From Photobacterium carnosum (GTDB lineage Bacteria; Pseudomonadota; Gammaproteobacteria; Enterobacterales; Vibrionaceae), in NCBI RefSeq assembly GCF_002849605.1, contig NZ_NPIB01000021.1, positions 1 to 64,000 on the forward strand: a DNA stretch of 64,000 nt, in the 5' to 3' direction. Every line of letters begins with the position of its first letter. Position 1 is the stretch's first letter. Of this stretch, positions 1 to 8,655 are shown piece by piece. The notes under the pieces were generated by a model. The model had not been told where the DNA came from. It did not search any database and was given only the letters and a program-made list of their open reading frames with translations. The position numbers and the translations under genes are program-made.

Positions 1-45
1 GAAGTAAAAGGAACATTAGCCGAGCTGCACAACAACGAGCCATGA
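1..45 (+). CDS. 3' end of a gene entering from the left (partial)
   Basis: An open frame from the first base (GAA GTA AAA GGA ...) reads through to a TGA at 43-45, giving a 14-residue tail that ends in NNEP. It would be the last codons of a rightward gene convergent with the leftward genes that follow. Only the tail is visible, so no function can be given, and an open frame of this length can occur by chance. Confidence 0.35.
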   Translation, partial: EVKGTLAELHNNEP

Positions 46-132
46 ATATAGCCTTGATGAAAGAATCTGACACAGTGTGACATTTCTATCTGGGAGAGTT
101 ATGTGACATTACTAACTTGCACTAACATAAGA

Positions 133-510
133 TCATTCATACAAATCAGCCTTTACGTATAAGATTGGCAAGGTAGGGATTAACTTATCAATCGAACCTT
201 GTTCCCAATACGCCCAGGTCATTACGTTCTCAGGTGTAGGCTTCTTCCCCCATAACCATTGCTCACCAGAGTAAACAAACCTTGCTTGTGTGTTAACGAA
301 GAAACTTTTTAATAATGACCACAAGCAAACTATCTCAGGCTCACCACAATCATGCACAGCAAAACGAACAATAGGCGTTCCAACAACGAGCTTTCCATAC
401 ACAGTGCAAACACTTGACGCATGACTATATTCAATCGGTAGCCCCTTAAAATAATCTTTAGCTTTTACCGATAGCTTTTTTACAATTCGTGGGTTAGCAG
501 AATTAATCAT
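133..510 (-). CDS. hypothetical protein, 125 aa
   Basis: I do not recognise this protein. It is soluble-looking, begins with a basic stretch (PRIVKKLSVKAKDYF) and is rich in aromatic residues in its C-terminal half; there is no signal peptide or membrane segment. Its ATG at 510 lies inside the end of the preceding gene (stop at 503), so the two are translationally coupled in one leftward operon. There is no separate Shine-Dalgarno, which fits coupling. It could be a small accessory plasmid protein of any kind. Confidence 0.6.
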   Translation of the reverse strand: MINSANPRIVKKLSVKAKDYFKGLPIEYSHASSVCTVYGKLVVGTPIVRFAVHDCGEPEIVCLWSLLKSFFVNTQARFVYSGEQWLWGKKPTPENVMTWAYWEQGSIDKLIPTLPILYVKADLYE

Positions 511-694
511 TAGTCACTCGCTTAACTGACGCTGACCAGTCAAATGTCTTGGCACTTACTTTCTTTAATTGGCGATTCAAACTACGTGACTGCTTTTGCA
601 TTTTTAAGGCTTCTTTTACCTTTGCTTTCTTTAATATCGAACGACTACGAATTTTGATTAGTTGAGAAAATTTAATTCTAGCTGTAGGGCTCAT
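503..694 (-). CDS. small very basic protein, 63 aa
   Basis: This is a 63-residue, strongly basic protein with Lys/Arg/Ser-rich helices (IKIRSRSILKKAKVKEALKM) and almost no acidic residues, suggesting nucleic-acid binding. That is inferred from composition only. It has a strong ribosome binding site (AAAGGAGAAACGTA before the ATG) and overlaps the next gene by a few bases, forming a two-gene operon. A copy of the recurrent 17-bp palindrome lies about 95 bp upstream (789-805). Confidence 0.6.
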   Translation of the reverse strand: MSPTARIKFSQLIKIRSRSILKKAKVKEALKMQKQSRSLNRQLKKVSAKTFDWSASVKRVTND

Positions 695-788
695 TACGTT
701 TCTCCTTTGTTCTTATTAGATGATGTAATGGTAATTCCAGTTGATAGGTAAAATGGTTTTAGTTAGTTAATGAGATATTGTTTATAGT

Positions 789-805
789 TTTTGAAAACAA
801 CAAAA
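789..805. promoter_or_regulatory. recurrent 17-bp palindrome, copy 1
   Basis: TTTTGAAAACAACAAAA matches the window-wide consensus TTTTGYAAACWACAAAA at 16 of 17 positions. It lies in the gap between the leftward genes starting at 1609 and 694. A direct-read candidate operator; the binding protein is unknown. Confidence 0.45.
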
Positions 806-859
806 ACGAAACCCACAAACTACAAGCGTGGGCATCATCTTTTAATTTATGCTGGTGGC

Positions 860-1609
860 CTAAATCGAAATATCTAAATCAGTTGATAGATACTCAATAA
901 ACTTAACTAATGTAGATGGACTGTAATTATACATAATCTCTTTACCTGAACCGCTCACAACCTCACAGATAGACCATAACTCCATGTATTGAACTTCCGT
1001 CATGTACTCAAGTGGAAACAACGATAGCGCATATTGTGAATACAGCTTTAGCATCATCTTGATGAACGTTGAATCATCATAGTCAGACATTAGACTTAAT
1101 CTATGTGCCGCCTTGTTGTTCGTTAAGATTGCTGCACCTAATAAATATTGGCCAAGTGAAACGTCCGAGTTAACCATCTTCTGATTTGCATCAAACGTTT
1201 CTTGATCTTGAACCTTGATAAACTCACCAACGCATTTCAAATCACCCAAACCAATGCCATTTGATTTAGAACAATGCAAAGCCTCCGTAACACGATCACA
1301 CACCACACTTACATCGCTTTCTAGCCAGTCATGCGTATGTACCTCAGCATCAATCTGGCAACGTACAACCTCACTATTTAAAAAACGTAAACTCAAATGA
1401 ATTAATGCATAGTTGTATGAACCATCCTCACCAGTTAAACCCAATCCATCCAATAACTGATTTGATAATTGCTCATACCAAACAAGAAACTGATCACTTG
1501 GTAAGGTGAAGTTAATCGCACTAACCAATCGCTCAACCTTTCGTGCGTACTTGTTAATGATTAATGCATCTTTACTTTGTGTCTCAGAAAACATATTTAC
1601 TACGGTCAT
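860..1609 (-). CDS. hypothetical protein, 249 aa
   Basis: Unrecognised. It is a mostly helical, acidic soluble protein without visible catalytic motifs or membrane segments. It has a good ribosome binding site (GGTGAGAGT before ATG). It follows the HTH-containing gene at 1622-2293 with a 12-base gap, so the two form an operon and the protein is probably functionally tied to that DNA-binding neighbour. Any role beyond this is unknown. Confidence 0.65.
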   Translation of the reverse strand: MTVVNMFSETQSKDALIINKYARKVERLVSAINFTLPSDQFLVWYEQLSNQLLDGLGLTGEDGSYNYALIHLSLRFLNSEVVRCQIDAEVHTHDWLESDVSVVCDRVTEALHCSKSNGIGLGDLKCVGEFIKVQDQETFDANQKMVNSDVSLGQYLLGAAILTNNKAAHRLSLMSDYDDSTFIKMMLKLYSQYALSLFPLEYMTEVQYMELWSICEVVSGSGKEIMYNYSPSTLVKFIEYLSTDLDISI

Positions 1610-1621
1610 ACTCTCACCATT

Positions 1622-2293
1622 CTATATTTCTAATAATTCAATAAGGGGCTTGCGGATAGGGTAAGGGACACCAATAGCTACTAGCTCGTTCCAATCTTTA
1701 TCTAACTCGCTGTGACTTAATGAACAACTTATACCTGTCTCTTTTGCTTTCTCGATTTCGTTTAACAATAAACAACCATAACTCTTTGATGCAATGTCAT
1801 AACCTCTCAACACATAACCAAGCACGGTTAATGCAATGTCATACACAACCATTGAACCCAACTCACCAGTAGTATTAACACCACCAATAAACGACAACTC
1901 ATTTCTTGTGACCATGTTCCTTATGATTGTTCGTGTCGTTTCTTCACATGATTGTGAGTTAAAATTGTTAGATACAAAATCATCTACTCGTAATGAACCA
2001 CTTAATATAGGGCTAAGTAATACGTCATTTAGATTTGATGTTCGCAAAAACTTTAAGTAACTAAAACTACCTGACTTAACGTACTTTGGCTTAAACAAAT
2101 CTGTGGCCACATAACTTTGTTTAGTACGGCTATAACTCACAGTTTCATCACTATTAATTAAATAACCCTTTATGACACTTTGTACTGTGCGCTTACTGAA
2201 ACCAGTTCGTGACGAAATTAACTGAATTGATATTTCTTTTCCCCAAAGTAATGCCAGTTCAAAATGTGATCCTATGATTTCACTGTTACTCAT
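1622..2293 (-). CDS. helix-turn-helix protein, 223 aa
   Basis: Residues about 15-45 (ISIQLISSRTGFSKRTVQSV) read as a helix-turn-helix: a hydrophobic helix, a TGFS turn and a recognition helix SKRTVQSVIKGYL, a pattern common to DNA-binding regulators and plasmid proteins that use a wHTH. The remaining roughly 170 residues are unrecognised. It is the first gene of the leftward run 2293-860 and faces a 2-kb gene-poor, repeat-containing stretch, so it may bind that DNA. Regulator is the simplest reading; a replication accessory protein is possible. Confidence 0.6.
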   Translation of the reverse strand: MSNSEIIGSHFELALLWGKEISIQLISSRTGFSKRTVQSVIKGYLINSDETVSYSRTKQSYVATDLFKPKYVKSGSFSYLKFLRTSNLNDVLLSPILSGSLRVDDFVSNNFNSQSCEETTRTIIRNMVTRNELSFIGGVNTTGELGSMVVYDIALTVLGYVLRGYDIASKSYGCLLLNEIEKAKETGISCSLSHSELDKDWNELVAIGVPYPIRKPLIELLEI

Positions 2294-3700
2294 TTCTTAA
2301 ATACTTCGTTGCCTTTCATCCCCCAAGACTAACTGCACGACGAACTTCATCAAGCGTCACCTCTGGTAACTCATAAATAAAACAAAGAAATAAATTACTA
2401 GATTGATAACACCATAACAGAACAAGAACATTCAATAGCAGAACAGCGTTGTGGGCACGATGAAAACAAACAAGATCAAGAACAGAATAGTAAAAATGAA
2501 TACGGTAAATTTTAAATAATTAAAACTGTAAACAACAATGGCCAATTACCACCAAGTAAACCAAGTGTCTTGTGATCCTTTTACCTATCTATTTTGTGCT
2601 GGTGGAATGTAGGTAAGGACAAAGTCCAATAATGCAAACAACATCATTATTAATTCGACACTAATAAAGTAATTGTACTGCTAACATCAGTAACTAGAGA
2701 AAGCACTGATCACAATCTATTCGACACCAGAGATAGGGTAGCACTCAATATTTAATCTTATATACCTTAAAGAATTAAAACGCTGGTTTGTGCATGTGGG
2801 AGTTGGAACAAAGAAACTTCAATCGAAATTTAGATCTTCATCATCTAATAAAACAAGATAGTTAATCTTGTATAAAACAAAATTAATTATTCAGATCATT
2901 TATCAGTAATTGTGCAAACCCTATTTTTACTCACTTTTGATGGATTTAGACCCAAATATCTAAAATCTACCCAAATATAGATCCTAAACATGATCCTTTA
3001 TTAAAAATGACACTATTTTTAGTCGTAAATTACGCCTGTAAGACACCAATAAGCGGTTTTTGGGTGTTTGGTTTCCCGATGGTAGCTATATAGCACTTAA
3101 AGTGGCTTAGGGTCGCCCTGAGTGAGTTTTATGTAAGTGTATCTGTTCGTTTTTGTAGGGTTTGGGTATCACAGGTTAGCATTCCAACACAGAACAGCTT
3201 AATCAATGTGATCGTGCAAGTTGCAAGATCAATTATGTTTCGTTCACCAACCTTTGTAAATTACAACTCACAAAAACATACCAGTTGGTTAAATTTCACA
3301 AGAGCAAGAATACTTACTTTTAAATTCAATTTTTTCTCATACCGGTTACTAATTATTTTTTAACTCTCAGATTATTTTTGTTCAGCAACAACTAAAACAA
3401 GTTAAGCAAGAACAGCGTGGAATTATAACTTTTAAAATAACCAAAATAATTCATTGATACTCAAACAGGATTAACAACCCAACTTTGATCCTTGGCTGCC
3501 AATTTTTAGATCACCCAGATAACTTTACATTCGAGTTTTACGATCAGTCGCTTTTAATAAAATTGTTCAGTCGTTATCACTGTCAATACAGGCCAATTAT
3601 TAAAAGTACCTCACTTACGTTCGTCACCAATGAAAACACTTACGATCAAAAAAGAGCCCTCAATCTAAATGGGCTAAATTTTAAATAGGTATATAAATGG
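2294..3700. other. gene-poor AT-rich stretch
   Basis: No convincing gene is present: the longest frames start at TTG, lack ribosome binding sites and have no protein-like composition. It holds scattered copies of AGAACAG (for example near 2441, 2482, 3186 and 3408) and short inverted repeats such as AAAAAT-gacac-TATTTTT near 3005. It leads into the AT-rich segment and iteron array that follow, so it may be part of an origin, centromere or transfer origin. Confidence 0.45.
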
Positions 3701-3781
3701 TTAAATACGGCTTTCGCCAAAACTCCCTCAACAAACCAGTTTGGTCGGTCGTTTATTATTTATCTTAAATAAATAAATTTT
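3701..3781. other. AT-rich segment beside the iteron array (possible unwinding element)
   Basis: This segment is almost pure A/T in its second half (ttattatttatcttaaat and following). It lies directly next to the iteron array at 3782-3952, the arrangement seen in iteron-type replication origins, where an AT-rich DNA unwinding element sits beside initiator-binding repeats. I found no clear DnaA box (TTWTNCACA) here, which weakens the origin reading. Confidence 0.35.
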
Positions 3782-3952
3782 AAATAGGGCAATTTGAAGC
3801 ATATTTTTGCATTGAAAACGCGGCAAAAGCGGCATGGTAATTTCGTAAAGTGGCATGACTGGTTTCACATTTAGGCATGGTTTGATCGTAAAACGACATA
3901 TATTTGTCGTAATTTGACACCAAAAAATCATAAAGAGGCATGAAATTTCGAG
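3782..3952. repeat. six to eight tandem 21-22 bp iterons
   Basis: The core GGCATG recurs at 3831, 3852, 3874 and 3937, and degenerate cores GACATA and GACACC fall on the same register at 3895 and 3916. The spacings are 21, 22, 21, 21 and 21. Each unit reads AAAGNGGCATG followed by an AT-rich tail often ending TTTCGT or ATCGT. Two weaker units may precede it (3782-3825). Constant two-helical-turn spacing indicates cooperative protein binding on one face, as in plasmid replication origins or partition centromeres. Confidence 0.6.
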
Positions 3953-4285
3953 GTGTTTAAGATTGCTTTGATGTTGCTGATTACCTATTGGATAAATATT
4001 TTTCGTAATATTGAGTTTGTCTATTTTAAGCGATCTTCAATATTTCCTCATTAAAAGACAAAAGAAGCATTACTTGTTCATAACTTATTTCGCCTATAAA
4101 AACGATAATCGGCACATATTGGTTCTAAGGTTTATGCTTATCTTTGAAATAATTGAGCAGGGATATTCGCAACCATCAAAGATATTCGGTTGGTGATACT
4201 TGCGAACTACAAACTAAAACAAGACGGTTATGAAAGGTGATTACAGTGCACAACTTGTGTTAAATGGTATAAGTATGATCAGGGT

Positions 4286-4648
4286 TTATTGAAAACCACG
4301 TAGTGCGATTGTCGCTTTTATTGCTGATTTAGATTCAGCAATAAAATGTATTTCTTTGCTAAAGTTAGCATTGTGCATTGTTATTAGGACGGCTTTTTTA
4401 CTGTTTTTTAGTGCATTTAAAAGAAAATAATTTGTGTCATTAAGGTTTTTTCGCGTAGGTATATGATCAATACGAATATTAATATGTTCATCATTAACCC
4501 CTCGATTTAATGAATCTCGCTTAAACTCACAAACACCAGTTACAAGGTCATTTACAAGATAATTGATCGCATCACTTTCTAGCATTGATAAGGTTTTGAA
4601 TTTTGCTTTATCCTTGCAGCATGAAATTGCTTTTTCGTAAATATTCAA
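4286..4648 (-). CDS. hypothetical protein, 120 aa
   Basis: Unrecognised. The frame starts with TTG at 4648 and gives a 120-residue soluble protein with a helical N-terminus, two cysteines (SCCKDK) and a C-terminal half of alternating strands and helices. It stands alone, reading leftward towards the iteron array. The use of TTG and the lack of a strong ribosome binding site lower confidence, but the composition looks like a real protein. Confidence 0.45.
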   Translation of the reverse strand: MNIYEKAISCCKDKAKFKTLSMLESDAINYLVNDLVTGVCEFKRDSLNRGVNDEHINIRIDHIPTRKNLNDTNYFLLNALKNSKKAVLITMHNANFSKEIHFIAESKSAIKATIALRGFQ

Positions 4649-5123
4649 ATTAACTCACTTATTATTATGGATTTTTAATAGTTTGTACGGTTACTTTTTA
4701 TAGTTCCATTTACTCATTTTTCACAAAACCTCTCAACTTTCACTCTTGCTAATCAGAAAAACAAAGCTGAAATAATTGTTTAAAACATAAGAAGAAAAAC
4801 AAAAAATGAACAATGTCCTGATGTGCTTGTTTGTAATAGAAATAAAATTATGTGCACTAGCAATAGCTATTGTTTGTGTAAAAAGACGAAAATATAAGAG
4901 ATAAATGGTATTGGAAATGATGAAAGATACTAAAAGTAGGGGATAGTGATCTGGCTGTGAGTTTATCTTTAACGTTCGCCCTGGTGCTAACTCTTAGTCA
5001 AGATATAATCCACCAGCCATTCTCAAATTGAGCATGGCGATCAAAGAGCATTACAATCCTATATTGTTTCATTTGATTAGTTAGTAATTAGAACTAATGG
5101 TTAAGTTAGGTTTAACTGTAACA
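4649..5123. other. intergenic stretch, nothing recognised
   Basis: AT-rich DNA between two leftward genes. I see no open frame of protein-like composition, no repeat array and no RNA-like structure beyond the terminator at its right edge. Confidence 0.4.
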
Positions 5124-5155
5124 AAAAAGCCCTATCTTTAAATGAAAGGGCTTCA
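5124..5155 (-). terminator. intrinsic terminator of the VRR-NUC gene
   Basis: GAAGCCCTTTC and GGGCTT arms form a hairpin followed on the minus strand by a run of six T, a few bases beyond the stop of the leftward gene at 5162. Confidence 0.7.
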
Positions 5156-5161
5156 TAGTGA

Positions 5162-5983
5162 TTATGCGTTTAAGTCCGTTTTAAAATCGAAATCAGGCAA
5201 GCTAATGTATTCAATAATTGCAGACCAACAATTATCAAATCCATTACGTACTACAGCGTAAAATCCAGCATCATTATACAGTTCAATTTTATCTAACTGC
5301 ATCGCGGTGGCCTTGTTACTCTCTGTTTTTACTTCTAGCTTCATTCCAAAGTATTTACCTTTTGCTACTTCAATATCTATATCCGGTGAGCCTGTTTTTT
5401 GCCCCTCAGCCAACATTTCCCAACCAACTGAATCATGCCTTAGACCACCATTAGGTACGGCTTTTGTTAGCTTATAAATATCAGGGTAGAAACGTTCTAA
5501 CTCATAAAAAACACGAACTTGTATATAGTGTTCATAGTTGGCTTTTTTACCTTTTTTTTCTACTGTCTTTTTCCGTCCAGTCATTAAGATTGGATCTTTG
5601 GCTAATTGAGCTAGTGCTATAACATGTGGTGATTTTGCCTCATAGCCTTTAACGCAAATTGTAGTAGCCAGTTCATCATCATCTTTGATATAGGTAACTA
5701 ACCAGTCGGGTAGATATAAGGTATTAATCCCTTGCTTTAATACAGCTAGATATTTTTCTGATGGTTTATCCGTTCTATCATTTCCAGTATGTCCACCAGC
5801 CCCCATACCAGCTTTTTCTTTGGCTTTTCTAATCCTTGCTACAGAAGTTGTGCTGTCACGACCTTGGAGTGAAGACAAATCAAACTCACGACCACTACCA
5901 CTTTTTATCCCACGCTTTTTCATGTTCTGTTGCTTTTCTAGCAACTTATTTACTTCATCATTTGTTAGGCATAAACCAGCCAT
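5162..5983 (-). CDS. VRR-NUC domain nuclease
   Basis: The C-terminal third carries a VRR-NUC (PD-(D/E)XK) nuclease signature: PNGGLR near 180, GSPDIDIEV near residue 200, then LEVKTE near 216 and a downstream Gln (MQLDKIELYNDAG). The acidic D, the E-x-K pair and the Q are the expected active-site residues. The N-terminal 100 residues are basic and helical and may bind DNA. In this family such domains cut branched or structured DNA in phage and plasmid contexts. The gene is preceded by a GGAATTATATAT leader of the shared type and followed by its own terminator. Substrate is not known. Confidence 0.75.
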   Translation of the reverse strand: MAGLCLTNDEVNKLLEKQQNMKKRGIKSGSGREFDLSSLQGRDSTTSVARIRKAKEKAGMGAGGHTGNDRTDKPSEKYLAVLKQGINTLYLPDWLVTYIKDDDELATTICVKGYEAKSPHVIALAQLAKDPILMTGRKKTVEKKGKKANYEHYIQVRVFYELERFYPDIYKLTKAVPNGGLRHDSVGWEMLAEGQKTGSPDIDIEVAKGKYFGMKLEVKTESNKATAMQLDKIELYNDAGFYAVVRNGFDNCWSAIIEYISLPDFDFKTDLNA

Positions 5984-6179
5984 ATATATAATTCCATGTA
6001 TGATTTTTGTTGTAGCCTTGTATTGTTAAATAATAAAAAAATGATTCAAGTCGCGCCTATGTTGTAACAAAATAAAGTGGCCATTATATTTACGTAGTTT
6101 GCTGATACAAAAGAAGAAGTAAGCTATTGTTATGGTAATATTGATTCCTACAAAATTACTTCCTTATATGGTTTAATTA

Positions 6180-6971
6180 ATGTCCCTACTTACAATACCT
6201 CTACCATTCTTTAGCTATTCGGATGGTAAGGAAGAATACAAATACCACGTTTCTCAGCAGGGTATTGATGTGAAATTATTCTTTGTTGAAACCAACCTTG
6301 AATACAACCGCTTCTTTGCTTGGGGAAGTACCCTTAAAAACAACAATAACAATGACGTTATCATAATAAGATTACTATCTCGTGATGATTACAGAGCTAG
6401 TTACAGTGCCAGATTTTATGTAAAAACAAAGAGCTTAAATAAGAATACTTTAGATATAAGTATAGCTCACCAGATGAAGCTATTGATCAAGCGCAATGAG
6501 TTACAGCCAATAGCTTTGTTATCGGATCAGGAACAAAGCGCGGCAAATGATATTGCCGTAATTAATGCTGATGAAACCATAAGAGAAACAGAAAAGAAGC
6601 GTTTAATATCAGCACGTATAGGGCAAGGTAAATATCGTTCTGACTTACTAATGGAATGGCAAGGCTGTGCTGTTACAGGCTGTACAGACGAGGCTTTACT
6701 TGTTGCTAGTCATATAAAGCCGTGGTCACGTTCAACTAACGAAGAACGTTTAGACCCTAATAACGGTTTACTATTGGTAGCAACGTTAGATAAGGCTTTT
6801 GATCGCTATCTTATTAGTTTTAATGATGATGGAACGATACTTATATCTAAGGCTTTTAAAGATTACGCCTTAGTCGGTATTACTTCTGATATAAAAATCA
6901 AAACCAAACAAGAACATGCAAAATACCTTGTAGATCACCGCCAGCAATTTGAGAATCTGCAAGCTATCTAG
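6180..6971 (+). CDS. HNH endonuclease family protein
   Basis: Residues about 165-215 hold an HNH_2-type nuclease: CAVTGC near 160, then ASHIKPWS (first His) near 177, LDPNNGLLL (Asn) near 195 and AFDRYLISF near 208. The roughly 150-residue N-terminal region has mixed strands and could be a target-recognition domain, as in restriction endonucleases and modified-DNA nucleases with C-terminal HNH_2. It is transcribed away from the VRR-NUC gene and ends in its own terminator. No methyltransferase lies beside it, so a solitary or modification-dependent defence nuclease is possible; this is inference. Confidence 0.8.
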   Translation: MSLLTIPLPFFSYSDGKEEYKYHVSQQGIDVKLFFVETNLEYNRFFAWGSTLKNNNNNDVIIIRLLSRDDYRASYSARFYVKTKSLNKNTLDISIAHQMKLLIKRNELQPIALLSDQEQSAANDIAVINADETIRETEKKRLISARIGQGKYRSDLLMEWQGCAVTGCTDEALLVASHIKPWSRSTNEERLDPNNGLLLVATLDKAFDRYLISFNDDGTILISKAFKDYALVGITSDIKIKTKQEHAKYLVDHRQQFENLQAI

Positions 6972-6973
6972 GC

Positions 6974-7000
6974 TGTAGCCGGTTAAGCACCGGCTATTTA
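6974..7000 (+). terminator. intrinsic terminator after the HNH gene
   Basis: TAGCCGG and CCGGCTA arms separated by a seven-base loop, followed by TTTATT, just after the stop codon at 6971. Confidence 0.6.
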
Positions 7001-7009
7001 TTGCATTGT

Positions 7010-7026
7010 TTTTGCAAACAACAAAA
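7010..7026. promoter_or_regulatory. recurrent 17-bp palindrome, copy 2 (perfect)
   Basis: TTTTGCAAACAACAAAA is a perfect match to the consensus and is identical to the copy at 39093-39109. It lies between the convergent genes ending at 6971 and 7031, so it need not be a promoter operator. Confidence 0.55.
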
Positions 7027-7030
7027 ACGA

Positions 7031-7474
7031 TTAGTATTCAGGGCTCTCACTTGGCAATTCAAATTTTTCTGGTATACCAGAGTCGATTGTAACCATGCCT
7101 TTATCTTGAAACTCAGTATTCCAAAAGACTTCTACCTCCATTTCTTCAAACGTACTTAAAGCATCACCCCATGCACTACGCCATTCGTTGAAACATTCAC
7201 CACGGAAGCTAGATTGCCACTTTTCAGTACGATCATCGTAGTACGCCTCCATTTCACCGACAGCATCACAGACAACTTCTTTAATGGACTCTTTCTTATC
7301 TTCAAACTGGCTTAATAATTCAGCCAGGTTATCTCCATTCTCGTTTGTGGTTTCCTGCAGTAAGGTTTTCAGCTTTTCATCTAGTAGCTCTACAAGCTCA
7401 TGAATACTTTCACCGATTTTATTTAGTTCATTGTTGTTTTCATCAATTTGACTGTATTCATCTAGTTTGCGCAT
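7031..7474 (-). CDS. acidic coiled-coil-like hypothetical protein, 147 aa
   Basis: Unrecognised. The first about 90 residues are predicted by eye as long acidic helices with heptad-like spacing of Leu and Ile (IGESIHELVELLDEKLKTLL), suggesting a coiled coil. The C-terminal part is rich in Trp, Glu and Phe. The protein is strongly acidic overall, which also fits a DNA-mimic or inhibitor, but that is speculation. Its start carries a shared-type leader (GGAATTAACTAA before ATG). Confidence 0.6.
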   Translation of the reverse strand: MRKLDEYSQIDENNNELNKIGESIHELVELLDEKLKTLLQETTNENGDNLAELLSQFEDKKESIKEVVCDAVGEMEAYYDDRTEKWQSSFRGECFNEWRSAWGDALSTFEEMEVEVFWNTEFQDKGMVTIDSGIPEKFELPSESPEY

Positions 7475-7992
7475 TTAGTTAATTCCTATTTATAGAGTTG
7501 GGTGATTGGTGGTTTTAACTAGATATATCGCAATAAATATCACTGAGCAAGAGAGGTGGAAAATGGTTTAAAAATGGGAAATTAACCCAGAAAACATGTT
7601 TTTGAGTTTTTATTTAACTTTGAGTCTCTATTTATCGTCCCGATAACTTTTTAACGATGCTTTTTTTCATAAATACCTGTGGTGTAGTGAATTTTAGGGG
7701 AAAAAAATTTATTTATTTATTTGGAATTAGTTAACTGACTGCTTGTTTTTTCATCAATACGTTAAAACAGATTCGCAATCTAGCATCTTTTTACATTTGC
7801 TAAGTACCCGTGTTTTTTGATTTAATTTATCAATGACTTACAATAATTCTGTCACATTCAAGAGTGTAGTAATATGACACTATCAAGTATGCTTACTTAT
7901 GTCATAATCAAGGTTGAGCATAAATGGCATTTTCAATATTGTCTTAGGTTGTCCTGTTCAAGATGTATATGTGTGACACTTTCCTTATTCTT
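7475..7992. other. long AT-rich leader upstream of the repeat block
   Basis: No gene seen. This is upstream of the phased repeats and the initiator-like gene and may be part of the same origin or control region. Confidence 0.35.
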
Positions 7993-8068
7993 AACAGTTA
8001 ATAAACAGCTATAAACAATCAGGAACAGCTATTGAACAGTTAAAAACAATTAGTTGTTGTTAGCTGTT
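7993..8068. repeat. helically phased AACAGYTA repeats
   Basis: Octamers AACAGTTA, AACAGCTA, AACAATCA, AACAGCTA, AACAGTTA and AACAATTA start at 7993, 8004, 8014, 8024, 8035 and 8045, that is every 10-11 bp. They are followed by two inverted copies (8051-8058 and 8060-8068). One-turn spacing puts all direct copies on the same DNA face. The block lies about 600 bp upstream of the initiator-like gene, so it may be an operator or origin element. Confidence 0.6.
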
Positions 8069-8282
8069 GGTCTTATGAGATTTGATCGAGTAAGAGAGAA
8101 ATACAAAGGGGATAACAACGTCTTGTTTGTTTTTCTTAAAGCGAACGTCGCTGTAATGTTTTGACTAAAATCTGTGTGATTCTTTGTCCAGATGGTTAAT
8201 TTTTAAATTAAAAGTTTAGAAATAATCAAAAAGCTCTGAAAATTGTTGCTATCTCACAATTTTTTTTCTATGATCTTCTTAA

Positions 8283-8390
8283 TCCCGAAAGGGCGTGTAG
8301 GCATCGAGTGGTGTCGGCAGCACGTAAAAACCGCTTCCAAGGCGAAACTTGGACATAAAAACCGCTTACCTTGACAGGCGGTTTTTTTGT
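8283..8390 (+). ncRNA. structured RNA or attenuator ending in a terminator
   Basis: On the plus strand there are consecutive hairpins: CCC-gaaa-GGG (8284-8293), a region closed by CGTG and CACG (about 8294-8324), CCAAG-gcgaaa-CTTGG (8337-8352), and a terminator in which AAAAACCGC (8357-8365) pairs with GCGGTTTTT (8378-8386). The terminator arm is duplicated: AAAAACCGC also occurs at 8326-8334, so two mutually exclusive pairings are possible. It matches no riboswitch class I know. It could be a free small RNA, for example a replication-control RNA, or a leader of the downstream gene. Confidence 0.45.
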
Positions 8391-8655
8391 GCCTGAAATT
8401 CAAAGAAAGAGTTAAAGATTCTGCTTAATGATCGGTATTTGATCTTTTATTCTTTACAAATCAAATTACTTTTGATTATGATGTACACCAATGCATGATA
8501 TTACCAGCTACCAACTGTTCTTAATCCATGCATTGTTAATATCAATGTCAAGGAACTCTAAGAAATGTATATCCCACATAAGCTCTACCTAAATTACCCC
8601 ATAGATCATTTAGTCATCTACATTAACGCTTACCCAAGCGATAATTTGGCTATTG
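8391..8655. other. leader between structured RNA and initiator-like gene
   Basis: No gene seen; contains short inverted repeats around ATGCAT near 8492 and 8528. It probably holds the promoter of the gene starting near 8656. Confidence 0.3.

Noticed and set aside
3485-3688. Plus-strand frame of 67 codons in the gene-poor region
   Set aside because: TTG start without ribosome binding site and AT-driven composition; ends before the iteron region without context.
3728-3931. Minus-strand frame over the iteron array
   Set aside because: Its sequence is simply the translation of the 21-bp repeats.
3782-3952. Reading the 21-bp array as a CRISPR
   Set aside because: Units are contiguous and degenerate with no unique spacers, and no cas gene is present.
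4011-4196. Plus-strand frame of 61 codons
   Set aside because: TTG start, no ribosome binding site and no protein-like features.
6974-7026. Treating palindrome copy 2 as a terminator
   Set aside because: A separate GC-rich terminator precedes it, and identical sequence occurs in other contexts, so it is listed as a regulatory motif.
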